From: Acidimicrobiaceae bacterium
GTDB taxonomy: Bacteria; Actinomycetota; Acidimicrobiia; Acidimicrobiales; Aldehydirespiratoraceae
Length of the DNA: 63,492 bases
Direction of reading: 5' to 3'
Assembly (NCBI GenBank): GCA_028819505.1
Contig: JAPPLH010000061.1
Span: 14,796 to 78,287, forward strand
The notes under the pieces: model-generated
Told to the model about the DNA's origin: nothing
Seen by the model: the letters and a program-made list of their open reading frames with translations, nothing else
Database searches by the model: none
In this document: positions 1-8,225 of the stretch, in pieces
Position numbering within the stretch: the first letter of the stretch is position 1
Layout: every line of letters starts with the position of its first letter
Program-made: the position numbers and the translations under genes

Positions 1-3
1 GAG

Positions 4-50
4 GAATTGGCAGCGTTTTGCTCGGTATGCGTGCATTCTGCTGCCAGTTC
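4..50. repeat. Dispersed palindromic element, type A, copy 1
   Basis: A 47-bp element with arms GAATTGGCAGC (4-14) and GCTGCCAGTTC (40-50), which pair with one mismatch. The centre contains ATGC-GT-GCAT, a small second stem. It recurs at 75-121 and 17363-17409, and the same arms flank a different centre at 22124-22171 and 55507-55554. What lies upstream is outside the window. Confidence 0.85.
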
Positions 51-74
51 GCGGCTGATGGGCGGGCACCGGAG

Positions 75-121
75 GAATTGGCAGCGTTTTGCTCGGTATG
101 CGTGCATTCTGCTGCCAGTTC
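75..121. repeat. Dispersed palindromic element, type A, copy 2
   Basis: Identical to the element at 4-50, in the same orientation, 71 bp further on. The flanking bases AGG and GCGGC are shared too, so the pair is a local tandem duplication of element plus edges. No gene lies between the copies. Confidence 0.85.
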
Positions 122-176
122 GCGGCAGGGCTAGGCTCCGGTTGTAGGGGCTGCGCCCGGCGGGCAGGCTGAGGTC

Positions 177-965
177 GTGAGCGAACTCGATCTGCGTCAG
201 GACTTCGCCGGCCGGGCCGGCGCGGCTCTGGTGGTGGGGGGAAGCGGCGGCCTCGGCTCGGTGATCGCAGCGGAGTTGGCCGCCCGCGGCAGCGACCTGG
301 CCCTCACCTACCGCAGCGACGCCGACGCCGCGGCGGCCACCGCGGCCGTCGTCGAGCGCTGCGGGCGCCGGTGCTGGACCGCGCCCGCCGACCTGAGCGA
401 CGACTCGTCCGCCGCCGCGGCTGTCGAGCAGTTGGCGGCTGCGGCCGGAGGGCTGCACACCCTGGTCTACGCGGCCGGGCCCCGTGTCCCGCAGGTTCAC
501 ATGAGCCGGGTCGAGCCGAGCGCGATGCGGTCCCAGCTCGACGCGGACGCGGCCGGCTTCTTCGCGGCGGCCCACGCTGCGCTGCCGCACCTGCGAGAGG
601 CCCGGGGCAGCATTGTGGCGGTCACCACCGCAGGCTCGGACCGGTTCCCGGTGCGCGACGGCCTCAGCACCGTCCCCAAGGCCGCGGTCGAGGCGGCCGT
701 GCGTGGTCTGGCCGCCGAGGAGGGGCGCTTCGGGGTGCGGGCCAACACTGTGGGCCCCGGGATGCTCACCGACGGGATGGCCCGGCGGCTGATGGCCTCC
801 GGCGACCTCGACGAGCGGGCCCTCGATGCCGCCCGGGCCAACATTCCAATGCGCAGCTTCGGGACCGCGGCCGACATCGCCGAGGCGGTGTGCTTCCTGG
901 CCTCTAACCGGGCCGGCTATATCAGCGGCCAGCACCTGGCCGTCGACGGCGGGTACACCGTCTGA
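177..965 (+). CDS. SDR-family oxidoreductase with a degenerate active site
   Basis: Classical-length short-chain dehydrogenase/reductase (262 aa) with a Rossmann nucleotide-binding turn VVGGSGGLG (residues 19-27) and a typical C-terminus SGQHLAVDGGYTV. SDRs reduce or oxidise carbonyls with NAD(P)H in the cytosol. The usual YxxxK catalytic pair is not intact: Lys168 is present, but the position four residues before it is Ser164 (LSTVPKAAVEA), and the usual catalytic Ser region reads VTTAG. It may therefore be a reduced-activity or specialised SDR; the substrate cannot be told. The GTG start is preceded by GAGG, and a TAGGCT -10-like box lies at 132-137. The acyl-CoA ligase follows 51 bp downstream on the same strand, which suggests a shared catabolic role. 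Confidence 0.85.
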   Translation: MSELDLRQDFAGRAGAALVVGGSGGLGSVIAAELAARGSDLALTYRSDADAAAATAAVVERCGRRCWTAPADLSDDSSAAAAVEQLAAAAGGLHTLVYAAGPRVPQVHMSRVEPSAMRSQLDADAAGFFAAAHAALPHLREARGSIVAVTTAGSDRFPVRDGLSTVPKAAVEAAVRGLAAEEGRFGVRANTVGPGMLTDGMARRLMASGDLDERALDAARANIPMRSFGTAADIAEAVCFLASNRAGYISGQHLAVDGGYTV

Positions 966-1002
966 GAGCTGTTCGCCGGCGACGCGGCGCCGGCGCCGGG
1001 AG

Positions 1003-1008
1003 TAGCGT
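1003..1008 (+). promoter_or_regulatory. -10 box (TAGCGT) of a likely leaderless promoter
   Basis: TAGCGT lies 8 nt before the ATG at 1017, the spacing seen at many gene starts in this window. No ribosome binding site is visible, so the transcript probably begins at or next to the start codon. Confidence 0.5.
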
Positions 1009-1016
1009 CGAAGCCG

Positions 1017-2570
1017 ATGTACCCAGGAGTTCATGCCGCCGCCAACCCCGACAAGCCGGCCGTCATCATGGCCGGATCGGGCGAGACGATCACCTACGCC
1101 CGACTCGACGCCGAAGCCAACCAGGTGTCGCGACTGTTCCGCGAAGCCGGGCTGGCCCCGGGCGGCCATGTGGCCTGGTGCCTGGAGAACCACCGCAACT
1201 TCCTGCCGTTGATGTGGGGAGCGCACTACGCCGGGCTGATCTACACCCCCATCAGCAGCCGCCTCACCACCGACGAGATCGCCTACATCGTCGACAACAG
1301 CGGCGCCCGGGTCTTCATCACGTCGCAGTACAAGGCCGCCCAGGCCGCCGAGCTGGTCGACCGCACGCGCCGCGTCGAGTTGAGACTGATGATGGACGGC
1401 GTCATCGACTCCTACGGCAGCTACGAGCAGGCCGTGGCCGCCATGTCGCCGGAGCCGTTGGAGGGTCGGGTGGCCGGCACCGACATGCTCTACAGCTCGG
1501 GCACCACCGGGCGTCCAAAGGGAGTGCTCAGCGCGTACGAGGCGGTTCCCATCGAGGAGTCGGAGTCGGCGGTGGCCATGATGTGCGTGCTGCTGATCGC
1601 CATGTCCGACAAGTCGGTCTACCTGTCTCCCGCGCCGCTGTACCACGGCGCGCCGCTGCGCTTCACCATGGCCAACCACGTCATCGGCTCCACCGCGGTG
1701 ATCATGGAGCGCTTCGACGCGGAGCAGTTCCTGGCCGCCGTCGAACGCTACTCGGTGACCCACACCCAGGTGGTGCCGACCATGTTCGTGCGGATGCTGA
1801 AGCTGCCCGACGAGCGGCGGCTGCGCTACGACCTGTCGTCGCTCACCAGCGTGCTGCACGCGGCCGCGCCCTGCCCGGTGGAGGCCAAGCGCCGGATGAT
1901 CGAGTGGCTGGGGCCGATCATCAGCGAGTACTACGCCGGCACCGAGGGCAACGGGGCCACCTTCTGCGACAGCGAGCAGTGGCTGGCCCATGAGGGCACG
2001 GTGGGGGTCCCGATCAACGGCGAGGTGCATATCGTGGACGAGTCCACCGGAGAGGAGGCGCCCGTCGGTGAGGAGGGTGTCATCTACTTCGGCGAGGGCA
2101 ACACCTTCGAGTACCACGGCGACGAGGAGAAGACCCGCAACTCGCGCCTGCCCAACGGCTGGTCGACCATCGGCGACGTCGGCCGGGTGGACTCCGACGG
2201 CTTCCTGTACCTGACCGACCGCAAGGCGTACATGATCATCTCGGGCGGGGTGAACATGTACCCCCAGGAGGCCGAGAACCTGCTGACCATGCACCCCGCG
2301 GTGCTGGACGTGGCCGTGATCGGCGTGCCCGACGACGACCTGGGCGAGGTGCCCAAGGCGGTGGTCCAGCCCATGGAGATGCCCGACGGCGAAGAGGCCG
2401 CCTCCGCACTCGAGCGGGAGCTGATCGACTACTGCCGGGCCAGCCTGGCCTCGGTCAAGTGCCCCCGCACAGTGGACTTCCGAGGTGAGCTCCCCCGAGA
2501 CGAGACCGGCAAGCTCTACAAGCGCCTGCTGCGCGACGAGTTCTGGCAAGCCCAAGACCGCCGCATCTAA
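1017..2570 (+). CDS. Acyl-CoA synthetase (AMP-binding, FadD-like)
   Basis: Adenylate-forming enzyme of 517 aa that activates a carboxylic acid to an acyl-AMP and then an acyl-CoA. The P-loop-like motif is YSSGTTGRPKGVL (about residues 160-172), followed by YYAGTEGNGATF, the hinge and C-terminal motifs DRKAYMIISGGVNMYPQEAE, and the catalytic lysine segment PRDETGKLYKR near the end. Length and motif order are complete. The substrate class (fatty, aromatic or steroid side-chain acid) cannot be fixed from sequence. The start is supported by the -10 box at 1003-1008. It sits downstream of the SDR and upstream of a convergent YjbR gene. Confidence 0.93.
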   Translation: MYPGVHAAANPDKPAVIMAGSGETITYARLDAEANQVSRLFREAGLAPGGHVAWCLENHRNFLPLMWGAHYAGLIYTPISSRLTTDEIAYIVDNSGARVFITSQYKAAQAAELVDRTRRVELRLMMDGVIDSYGSYEQAVAAMSPEPLEGRVAGTDMLYSSGTTGRPKGVLSAYEAVPIEESESAVAMMCVLLIAMSDKSVYLSPAPLYHGAPLRFTMANHVIGSTAVIMERFDAEQFLAAVERYSVTHTQVVPTMFVRMLKLPDERRLRYDLSSLTSVLHAAAPCPVEAKRRMIEWLGPIISEYYAGTEGNGATFCDSEQWLAHEGTVGVPINGEVHIVDESTGEEAPVGEEGVIYFGEGNTFEYHGDEEKTRNSRLPNGWSTIGDVGRVDSDGFLYLTDRKAYMIISGGVNMYPQEAENLLTMHPAVLDVAVIGVPDDDLGEVPKAVVQPMEMPDGEEAASALERELIDYCRASLASVKCPRTVDFRGELPRDETGKLYKRLLRDEFWQAQDRRI

Positions 2571-2613
2571 GCGCCGGTCCCCCGGCCGGGCGCCCGCAGC
2601 CCGCGCAGGGTAG

Positions 2614-2982
2614 TCAGGCGCGGTCGAGTTGGCGGACGAGCGTGGCCGGGGCGACCCGCCGGTAGCTCTCCTCGAGCCAGTCGGCCACATCGTCGATGCT
2701 GGCGTCGGCGAGACGGACCAGCACCGCGCCGTAGCCGTCGTAGTGGGGCACGGTGAACAGCACGTCGGGATGGTTCTCGAGCAGCACCGGCTTCATCTCC
2801 AGCTCGCAGAACAGCACCAGCACCTCGGTGTGGTGTACCTGGTCGCGCCGGTGCTCGCGCTCGCCCCACAGGCGGCAGAAGCCCTTGTTGCGGACCTTCA
2901 GCCCCGGCGTGCCGTACCAGGTCGACTCGGTGACCTCGGGTAGCTGCATCCCCAGCCGCCGGACATCGTCGAACGTCACCAC
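2614..2982 (-). CDS. MmcQ/YjbR family protein
   Basis: A 122-aa protein with the YjbR/MmcQ signature: N-terminal VTFDDVRRLGMQLPEVTEST, then WYGTPGLKVRNKGFCRLWGE, and the closing DDVADWLEESYRRVAPATLV. The fold resembles CyaY and is often called DNA-binding, but its biochemical role is poorly known. Translation starts at GTG; a weak CAGACT box lies 6 nt upstream. The gene is convergent with the acyl-CoA ligase, with 43 bp between stops. Confidence 0.85.
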   Translation of the reverse strand: MVTFDDVRRLGMQLPEVTESTWYGTPGLKVRNKGFCRLWGEREHRRDQVHHTEVLVLFCELEMKPVLLENHPDVLFTVPHYDGYGAVLVRLADASIDDVADWLEESYRRVAPATLVRQLDRA

Positions 2983-3331
2983 GCCCCAAGTCTGCCATCA
3001 CACACCCGGGCACGGGATTGAGCGAATTGTGGCACGCAGGCATCCAAATGAGTCAGCCGCCGAAGTTGCGAGCAGTCCAGCCCGGGCCGCTATGTGTCTG
3101 AGTCCGGCCACACGGCGGTGAGGCCCCCGCGGAGCGTGCCCGCGGGGGCCTCTGCCGGCGTCGGCTGCGGCCCTTATCGCTCTCTCGTACCAATGGGAGA
3201 CCGAAACGCAGCCGAAGCTCTCTTGTGTTGTGGTGGGGCGAGACCCCGGGCGGCTCCTTGACCTTGCGCTGGGCGTCTACGACGGCCCGAGCGCTTGAGC
3301 GCCCAAAGGGAACCGGGCCCGCGCTGGCGCA
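2983..3331. other. Intergenic stretch with one strong hairpin
   Basis: No convincing gene. Apart from the hairpin at 3120-3152 I see no tRNA cloverleaf or known riboswitch. Short ORFs here have no ribosome binding site or recognisable product. Confidence 0.6.
3120..3152. terminator. Strong GC hairpin, possible terminator
   Basis: Perfect 13-bp stem GAGGCCCCCGCGG / CCGCGGGGGCCTC with a 7-nt loop AGCGTGC. There is no T-tract, so it is not a canonical intrinsic terminator, although GC-rich actinobacteria often lack T-tracts. It lies between two leftward genes: 138 bp upstream of the YjbR start and 180 bp beyond the stop of the leftward ORF at 3332-3562, so it could end that transcript. Confidence 0.5.
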
Positions 3332-3562
3332 CTAGCCGGCCAGCGACCGCAGCGGCTCAAGTCCGGCACCGCGGAGATCGCACCAGCACGCCTCGACAAG
3401 CTCCGCGGCCTGCTGATCGACGTAGCCGCGCAGCGCGCCGTCACAGATCGCGTCGAGCCAGCTGGCCTGGATGACCAGCGTGGTCGCCGCCGTCGAGGCC
3501 AGTAGCGCCAGAAACGGTGCCGTGACCGCCACCCATACTGGGGCGTCGAACTGCCGGGTCAC
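3332..3562 (-). CDS. Small putative membrane protein
   Basis: A 76-aa ORF starting at GTG, with one hydrophobic stretch (VWVAVTAPFLALLAS and onward, residues 9-32) followed by a polar C-terminal half with three Cys residues. Codons mostly end in G or C, like real genes nearby. It lies 53 bp downstream of the pilin-like gene on the same strand and may be cotranscribed with it. There is no clear ribosome binding site and I recognise no family, so it could be a chance ORF. Confidence 0.4.
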   Translation of the reverse strand: MTRQFDAPVWVAVTAPFLALLASTAATTLVIQASWLDAICDGALRGYVDQQAAELVEACWCDLRGAGLEPLRSLAG

Positions 3563-3615
3563 AGCCGGACCGGGTGCTAGGAGCAGCGCTGGCGTGTCGG
3601 CCTCGAACCGGTGTT

Positions 3616-4032
3616 CTACGTCCGTGGCTTACAGCTGTCGGGGGTGGTACTCGTGTCGACCTCCCATCGGGGATTGTGCTTCGGGCACTCTGTCGCGGAG
3701 ACGTTGGAGGATGTCGCATTGATCGTGGCCAGCGACTCACATGGCCCGTTACCGCCCTTCCAGCCGTGGCCGGCGCCTTGGCACAGGGTCTTGTTGCTGT
3801 AGTTGGCGGGTGAGACGCCGATTTCTGCTGACGCGAGTTGGTTGCTCGCTTCGCTGCCGCGGCTGATTATCACTCCGGCGATGGTTGCGGCCACGGCTAG
3901 CAGCACGACCATGATGATGACGGTCTGCAACGCGATGCCGCGTTCGTCGAAGCGGGACGCCTGCGGGGCCGGGTGCTCCGCCTCTGGCCCGGTTTGATCG
4001 GCCGTTGGCGGCGTAGTAGTCTGTATGGACAC
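3616..4032 (-). CDS. Pilin-like single-pass membrane protein
   Basis: A 138-aa protein of unknown function. A polar, proline-rich N-terminus (residues 1-29) is followed by a basic/acidic turn RFDERG and one strong hydrophobic helix (IALQTVIIMVVLLAVAATI and onward, about 33-55). The rest is an exported-looking, Ser/Asn-rich domain with four Cys. G followed by a long hydrophobic helix resembles a type IV or Flp prepilin cleavage site, but the usual Glu5 is missing, so the pilin idea is inference. The GTG start has a good ribosome binding site (GAGGGAGA). That site is complementary to the 15-bp repeats lying 20-65 nt upstream, which hints at control of translation. Confidence 0.6.
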   Translation of the reverse strand: MSIQTTTPPTADQTGPEAEHPAPQASRFDERGIALQTVIIMVVLLAVAATIAGVIISRGSEASNQLASAEIGVSPANYSNKTLCQGAGHGWKGGNGPCESLATINATSSNVSATECPKHNPRWEVDTSTTPDSCKPRT

Positions 4033-4051
4033 TGAGTCTCCCTCACTTACA

Positions 4052-4096
4052 TTGTGGGAGACTCCCTTGTGGGAGACTCCCTTGTGGGAGACTCCC
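4052..4096. repeat. Three tandem 15-bp repeats upstream of the pilin-like gene
   Basis: Three perfect copies of TTGTGGGAGACTCCC (4052-4066, 4067-4081, 4082-4096) with no spacer, followed by a degenerate partial copy. Each unit contains the odd-centred palindrome GGGAG-A-CTCCC. Read in the direction of the 3616-4032 gene the unit contains GAGTCTCCC, the exact complement of the GGGAGACTC that includes that gene's ribosome binding site (4034-4042). Confidence 0.9.
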
Positions 4097-4656
4097 TTTC
4101 AAGGGTTGGGAGTCTAAGAGACGCTGATTCCGGTTGCAACAACCCGTCGGCCGCACGCCAGCCCGTCCCGCGAGTCGCCGGGCGGCACCGCCGGTCAACC
4201 ACGGTCGCATGCGAGCCCACGGGTAAAGCGCCGCGCGCCACCCACAGCGCCGCCACAACCAGCACCGGCAACGCCCCTCGCCGCGCCGACCCAGCCGACT
4301 CAAGCAACGAGACCCACGGCGCCGACAGAGCAGGCTCCAGCGAGGCTGGCTGCTGCGGACACTTCCCCCTGGCAGACAATCACCGCGGGCGCGGCCCGGT
4401 CCGGCCACCGCGCGGGCAGCGCGACAATCCGCCCGCGCCGGCACCAGCCGCTAGTCCGGCCGCGGCATCTGCGCTTCTGGGCTGCACGGCGCGAGGGTCT
4501 CTCTGGCCCTGGCGGCGACTGCGAAGCCGCCCGCCGGAGAATCTCGGTTGAGAAACGGTGCCTCTACGACACACAAGTCACCCGAGATTCTGGCTGAGGC
4601 GCGGCGGATGCCAGCGAGCCGCACCCCGAGAGAGCCTGGGTTCGAACTGCCCCGTT
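4097..4656. other. Long non-coding stretch
   Basis: About 560 bases without a gene I can support. Several overlapping ORFs exist on both strands, but their products are low-complexity Arg/Pro/Ala sequences. One minus-strand frame has a short hydrophobic run (LPVLVVAALWVARGALPVG) that might be a relic of a membrane protein. Confidence 0.45.
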
Positions 4657-5988
4657 TCAGCTCGCGGTGATCGACTTCACCACGGCGTGGGCAATCCTTT
4701 GGGCGACTTCGCTCGGGGGGAGTCTCGTGATGCCGCCTTCGGGGAGCCTGGCGATCCATGTGTCGACATTGGGGAGGTGAAGCGTCAGTTCTGCCACTCC
4801 CGGCGACTGCGAGTCGTCGCGGATCCAATGGCGGTAGCCGGAGGGGTCTGGAACCGACCAGAAGATGGACGGTCCGGCGCCTATCTCTTGCCAGCCCTGA
4901 ACCGCATAGCTCCGGTATCCCGTCCAGGCCAAGAGTCGACGATCGGACAGCGCCGGTATCTCCACGTTGATGCGGTACAACCAGGAGTTGCCCGCCGGAT
5001 CTCCTCGCGCAAGCACCGCATAGTCCTCCACCAGCAGTTCGTCCTCGTACCAACGGGTCGAGACCCTGCCCACATCGCCGACGGCGGCATCCAGGGCGTC
5101 GTCCACCAGCGAGAACAGCAGCTGCACGGCGTCGTTCCATATTGCGACCTGCCGCTCCTGGGCCCGCCGCAATTCGGCTCGAGCCCGGTCGTAGCCCTCA
5201 TGGGCGGCGGCCTTGCGCTCCAAGTCGCGCAGGGCGTCCTCGGCCCTTGCCAAGATCAGTTCGGAGATCGGCCCTAGATCGCCCCCCAGATCGGACTCCG
5301 CCAGTGCCTCGTAATATCTGAGACGGTCCTTGCGCCGGATGATGATGCTGGGTAGCCCGGCTCGGATCAACTCCAGGTTCATGATCGCTCGCGATGTGCG
5401 GCCGTTGCCGTCGGTGAACGGGTGGATGTGGGTAAGCCAAGTGTGCAGCACGATCGCCCTCAGCAGCGCCAAGACATCCGTATTGGCTCCGGACCACCGG
5501 TCCCAGTCCTCCATTGCGGACATGACCTCGCCCCAACTGGAGGGCGGGCGGTGCGGCGAGCCAGCGATCCGTACAGGCTGGGAACGGAACAGGCCTGCGC
5601 CGGCGCCGTCGCCGAGGATCAAGCCGTGCAGTTCCTTCACTTGGCCGAGCGTCGTCGGAGAAGGATCACGCGCGAGCTCGACCATTCGTTCCAAGGCTTT
5701 AGACAGATTGACAGCGTCCTTTGCGAAGGCGGGGTCGTGACCCGTGATCGTGATGCCGCGCAGCACTGCCATCTGGGTTTCACCAACGCTGAGGGTGCTG
5801 CCTTCGATGGCGTTCGACTCCGCGATCTGCTCGAACCGCTTCTCTCCGAAGTAGGCCCGCAGCGTTGCTTCTGAGAGCCGTCCTTCACCCCGCAGCAATT
5901 CGACGCGCTCCTGAAGAGAGGCAGCCTCGTCGATCACCCATCCACCGGTGTCCTCGAGGCTGTAGGGGCTGCCGTCAAGATCGATCAT
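4657..5988 (-). CDS. Fic family AMP-transferase-like protein (class II type)
   Basis: A 443-aa protein with the Fic core HPFTDGNGRTSR (residues 189-200), matching HPFx[DE]GNGRxxR, so it probably transfers AMP or another nucleotide monophosphate to a target hydroxyl. An inhibitory helix motif SNAIEG (58-63, consensus [ST]xxxE[GN]) precedes the core in the same chain, as in class II self-inhibited Fic enzymes; its Glu normally blocks ATP binding. Residues 250-440 form a long extra C-terminal region without a recognised domain, perhaps for target binding. Start ATG with GGGAGGGAG upstream. No antitoxin partner lies beside it, consistent with the built-in inhibitor. Confidence 0.9.
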   Translation of the reverse strand: MIDLDGSPYSLEDTGGWVIDEAASLQERVELLRGEGRLSEATLRAYFGEKRFEQIAESNAIEGSTLSVGETQMAVLRGITITGHDPAFAKDAVNLSKALERMVELARDPSPTTLGQVKELHGLILGDGAGAGLFRSQPVRIAGSPHRPPSSWGEVMSAMEDWDRWSGANTDVLALLRAIVLHTWLTHIHPFTDGNGRTSRAIMNLELIRAGLPSIIIRRKDRLRYYEALAESDLGGDLGPISELILARAEDALRDLERKAAAHEGYDRARAELRRAQERQVAIWNDAVQLLFSLVDDALDAAVGDVGRVSTRWYEDELLVEDYAVLARGDPAGNSWLYRINVEIPALSDRRLLAWTGYRSYAVQGWQEIGAGPSIFWSVPDPSGYRHWIRDDSQSPGVAELTLHLPNVDTWIARLPEGGITRLPPSEVAQRIAHAVVKSITAS

Positions 5989-6053
5989 CGCCGGGCTCCC
6001 TCCCGTCCCGGCCGGAACCTACAACGCGACCAGCGCCGTTCCGTGGATCTCGG

Positions 6054-6914
6054 CTAGGTGATCTTGAGGACCCGGGCCGCGTTGTCGCGCAGGAACTTGG
6101 GCCAGACCTCGTCGCGGAAGCCGACGTTGGGCATCTCGCCCATGATGCGCTGCAGTGACAGGCCCATCGGGAAGTAGCCGGCGTACATCACCTTGTCGGC
6201 GCCCCGCGTGTTGGCGTAGTCGACGATGGCCTGCGGGTAGTGCTTGGGGGCGAACGCCGACGTGGAGTAGTGCAGTCCCGGCCACTTGAGCATCAGCTTC
6301 ACCGCGAGGGCCTCCCAGGGCTCGCAGCCGTGCCGGGTGACCAGGGTCAGCTCCGGGAAGTCGTACATCACCCGGTCGAGCCGCTCCACGTGCTGGCAGT
6401 CCATCGGCAGCCGGGGGCCGGGCACGCCCGCGCACACGAACACGGGGATGTCCAGGTCGCAGCAGGTGGCGTACGCCGGGTACCACTTGGCGTCGTCTAT
6501 CGGGATCTGGGGGAAGCACCCGGCCGGGAAGGTGCCCACCGCCCGGATGTCGTAGGCCTCCTTGCAGTGGCGGATCTTGCGCACCGCGCCCATGATGTCG
6601 TTGGCGTCGACCTGGCAGGTGGCCACGAACCGGTCGGGATGGTCGGCCAGGGCCCTGCGGTTGACCTCGCCCTCGCAGCCGATCAGGCCCCACTCCACGC
6701 CGTAGGCGTCCATCTCGCCCAGCGTCAGCCCTATCGGGTCGGCCGCGCCGTACTTCTCCTTGGGCACGCCCTTGAACATGTACTCCACCGGGAAGTCGAA
6801 CTCGGCCGACTCGGCGTCCTTGAGCTGTTTGCGGATGAACTCGTAGTGCTCGAAGTCCTTGGCGGGAAAGCCGATCATCGTGTCGACGATCCCAACGTCG
6901 GTCGGCATAGGCAT
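6054..6914 (-). CDS. Amidohydrolase family protein (Amidohydro_2)
   Basis: A 286-aa TIM-barrel metal-dependent hydrolase or decarboxylase of the amidohydrolase-2 group. Recognisable parts are the N-terminal VDTMIGFP strand, VATCQVDANDIMGAVRKI, the YDFPELTLVTRHGCEPWE segment with the metal or substrate His, and the C-terminal MYAGYFPMGLSLQRIMGEMP/FLRDNAARVLKI typical of the family. It lies 30 bp downstream of the acyl-CoA dehydrogenase on the same strand and is very likely cotranscribed, suggesting a ring or side-chain catabolic pathway. A second Met (MPMP) leaves the start uncertain by two codons. Confidence 0.88.
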   Translation of the reverse strand: MPMPTDVGIVDTMIGFPAKDFEHYEFIRKQLKDAESAEFDFPVEYMFKGVPKEKYGAADPIGLTLGEMDAYGVEWGLIGCEGEVNRRALADHPDRFVATCQVDANDIMGAVRKIRHCKEAYDIRAVGTFPAGCFPQIPIDDAKWYPAYATCCDLDIPVFVCAGVPGPRLPMDCQHVERLDRVMYDFPELTLVTRHGCEPWEALAVKLMLKWPGLHYSTSAFAPKHYPQAIVDYANTRGADKVMYAGYFPMGLSLQRIMGEMPNVGFRDEVWPKFLRDNAARVLKIT

Positions 6915-6944
6915 GGTGGTTCCGTTCGTCGCCGGGAAGGGGCG

Positions 6945-8171
6945 CTAGTTGCGGGGCACTTCGCGCCAGGGGATCTCCTTGTCCACCCTGGGCTCGCCGG
7001 GCAGTCCCAGCACCTGCTCGCCGAGGATGTTGCGCATGATCTCGCTGGTGCCGCCCTCGATGGAGTTGGCCCGGGCCCGCAGGAAGCCGTGGTGGGTGTC
7101 GCCGAACTTGCCGTCGAGCGAGACCGCGGTGGGTCGGCGGAACTCGTAGTCGTAGTCCACCATCGCGGCCGGTCCCTCGAGGTCGAGCACCTTGGCGGTG
7201 AGCTCCTTGTTGAACTCGGCCAGCATCAGCTTGCTGACCGAGCCCTCGGGGCCGGGGTTGCCGGCCCGGGCGTTCTGGGCGGCCCTGACGTTGGTGAGCC
7301 TGAGAGCCTCGCCTCGAACCCACAGCTGCATCACCTCGTCGCGGTGGGCCTTGGTGCGCACCGCCGGGTCCATGTTGCGGTAGGCCTCCATCAGGTTGCC
7401 CAGCGGACCCTGCTGGGCGGTGGTGGCGCCGCCCACCGCGCCGCCGATGGCGGTCCGCTCGTTCATCAGCGTGGTGAGCGACACCCGCCAGCCCTCGCCC
7501 ACGTCCCCGATGCGGGCCGAGTCGGGCACCCGCACGTCGGTCATGTACACCTCGTTGAACTCGGCCTCGCCGGTGATCTGGCGCAGCGGCCGTACCTCCA
7601 CGCCGGGGGCATGCATGTCGAGGGCGAAGTAGGTGAGGCCCTTGTGCTTGGGCAGTTCCGGGTTGGAGCGGGCCACCAGCATGCCGAGGTCGGCCACGTG
7701 GGCCAGCGTGTTCCACACCTTCTGGCCGTTGACCACCCACTCGTCGCCGTCGCGTTCGGCCCGGGTGCCCAGACCCGCGAAGTCGGATCCGGAACCGGGC
7801 TCGCTGAAGAGCTGGCACCAGCGCTCCTCGCCGGTGAACATCGGCCTCAGGTAGCGGCGCTTCTGCTCGTCGGTGCCGTGGGTGAAGATCGTCGGGCCGA
7901 CCAGCATCAGGAAGAACGTGGACGGGTCGGCGGGCTGGGCTCCTCCGGCTCGCAGCCGGCGATCCACCACTCGCTGCATCCGGCGTGACAGGCCGAGCCC
8001 GCCGAAGCCCGGCGGGTGGTGCACCCAGGCCAGCCCGGCGTCGTACTGGTGGCCCCGGAACTCGACGAGGCTCGCCTCCGCGGGGTCGTGCTCGGCCAGC
8101 AGGGCGTCGGCGGCCTGCTCGGCGATGCGGGTCTGCTCGGCAGTGTCGGCGGGGGATTCGGTGGCGGTCAT
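6945..8171 (-). CDS. Acyl-CoA dehydrogenase
   Basis: FAD-dependent acyl-CoA dehydrogenase (408 aa) forming the alpha,beta double bond of an acyl-CoA. Family signatures include CQLFSEPGSGSDFAGLGTRA, DEWVVNGQKVWNTLAH and the C-terminal SIEGGTSEIMRNILGEQVLGLP. The length is complete. Its substrate is not evident; this subgroup often acts in fatty-acid, steroid or terpenoid degradation. The ATG start has GGAGAA 8 nt upstream. It is divergent from the 8226 gene, separated by 54 bp that must hold both promoters, and is followed by the amidohydrolase. Confidence 0.95.
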   Translation of the reverse strand: MTATESPADTAEQTRIAEQAADALLAEHDPAEASLVEFRGHQYDAGLAWVHHPPGFGGLGLSRRMQRVVDRRLRAGGAQPADPSTFFLMLVGPTIFTHGTDEQKRRYLRPMFTGEERWCQLFSEPGSGSDFAGLGTRAERDGDEWVVNGQKVWNTLAHVADLGMLVARSNPELPKHKGLTYFALDMHAPGVEVRPLRQITGEAEFNEVYMTDVRVPDSARIGDVGEGWRVSLTTLMNERTAIGGAVGGATTAQQGPLGNLMEAYRNMDPAVRTKAHRDEVMQLWVRGEALRLTNVRAAQNARAGNPGPEGSVSKLMLAEFNKELTAKVLDLEGPAAMVDYDYEFRRPTAVSLDGKFGDTHHGFLRARANSIEGGTSEIMRNILGEQVLGLPGEPRVDKEIPWREVPRN

Positions 8172-8225
8172 GGTGATTCTCCGTTGGACGTTGCGGTCGC
8201 GGTCCGGTCGGCGTCATGCTTGGCC

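Noticed and set aside
2571-2600. GC-rich sequence after the acyl-CoA ligase stop as a terminator
   Set aside because: The inverted repeat is interrupted and no convincing stem-loop with a T-tract forms.
4052-4096. Three short repeats as a possible CRISPR array
   Set aside because: Units are 15 bp, directly adjacent with no spacers, and no cas genes are present.
4610-4670. GGGTTCGAACTG resembling a tRNA T-loop
   Set aside because: The flanking bases do not form a T-stem and no acceptor or anticodon arm can be folded on either strand.
6240-7988. 582-aa plus-strand ORF and other long ORFs opposite the amidohydrolase and acyl-CoA dehydrogenase
   Set aside because: Antisense shadows of well-supported genes, rich in His, Val, Ala, Gly and Leu with no motif.
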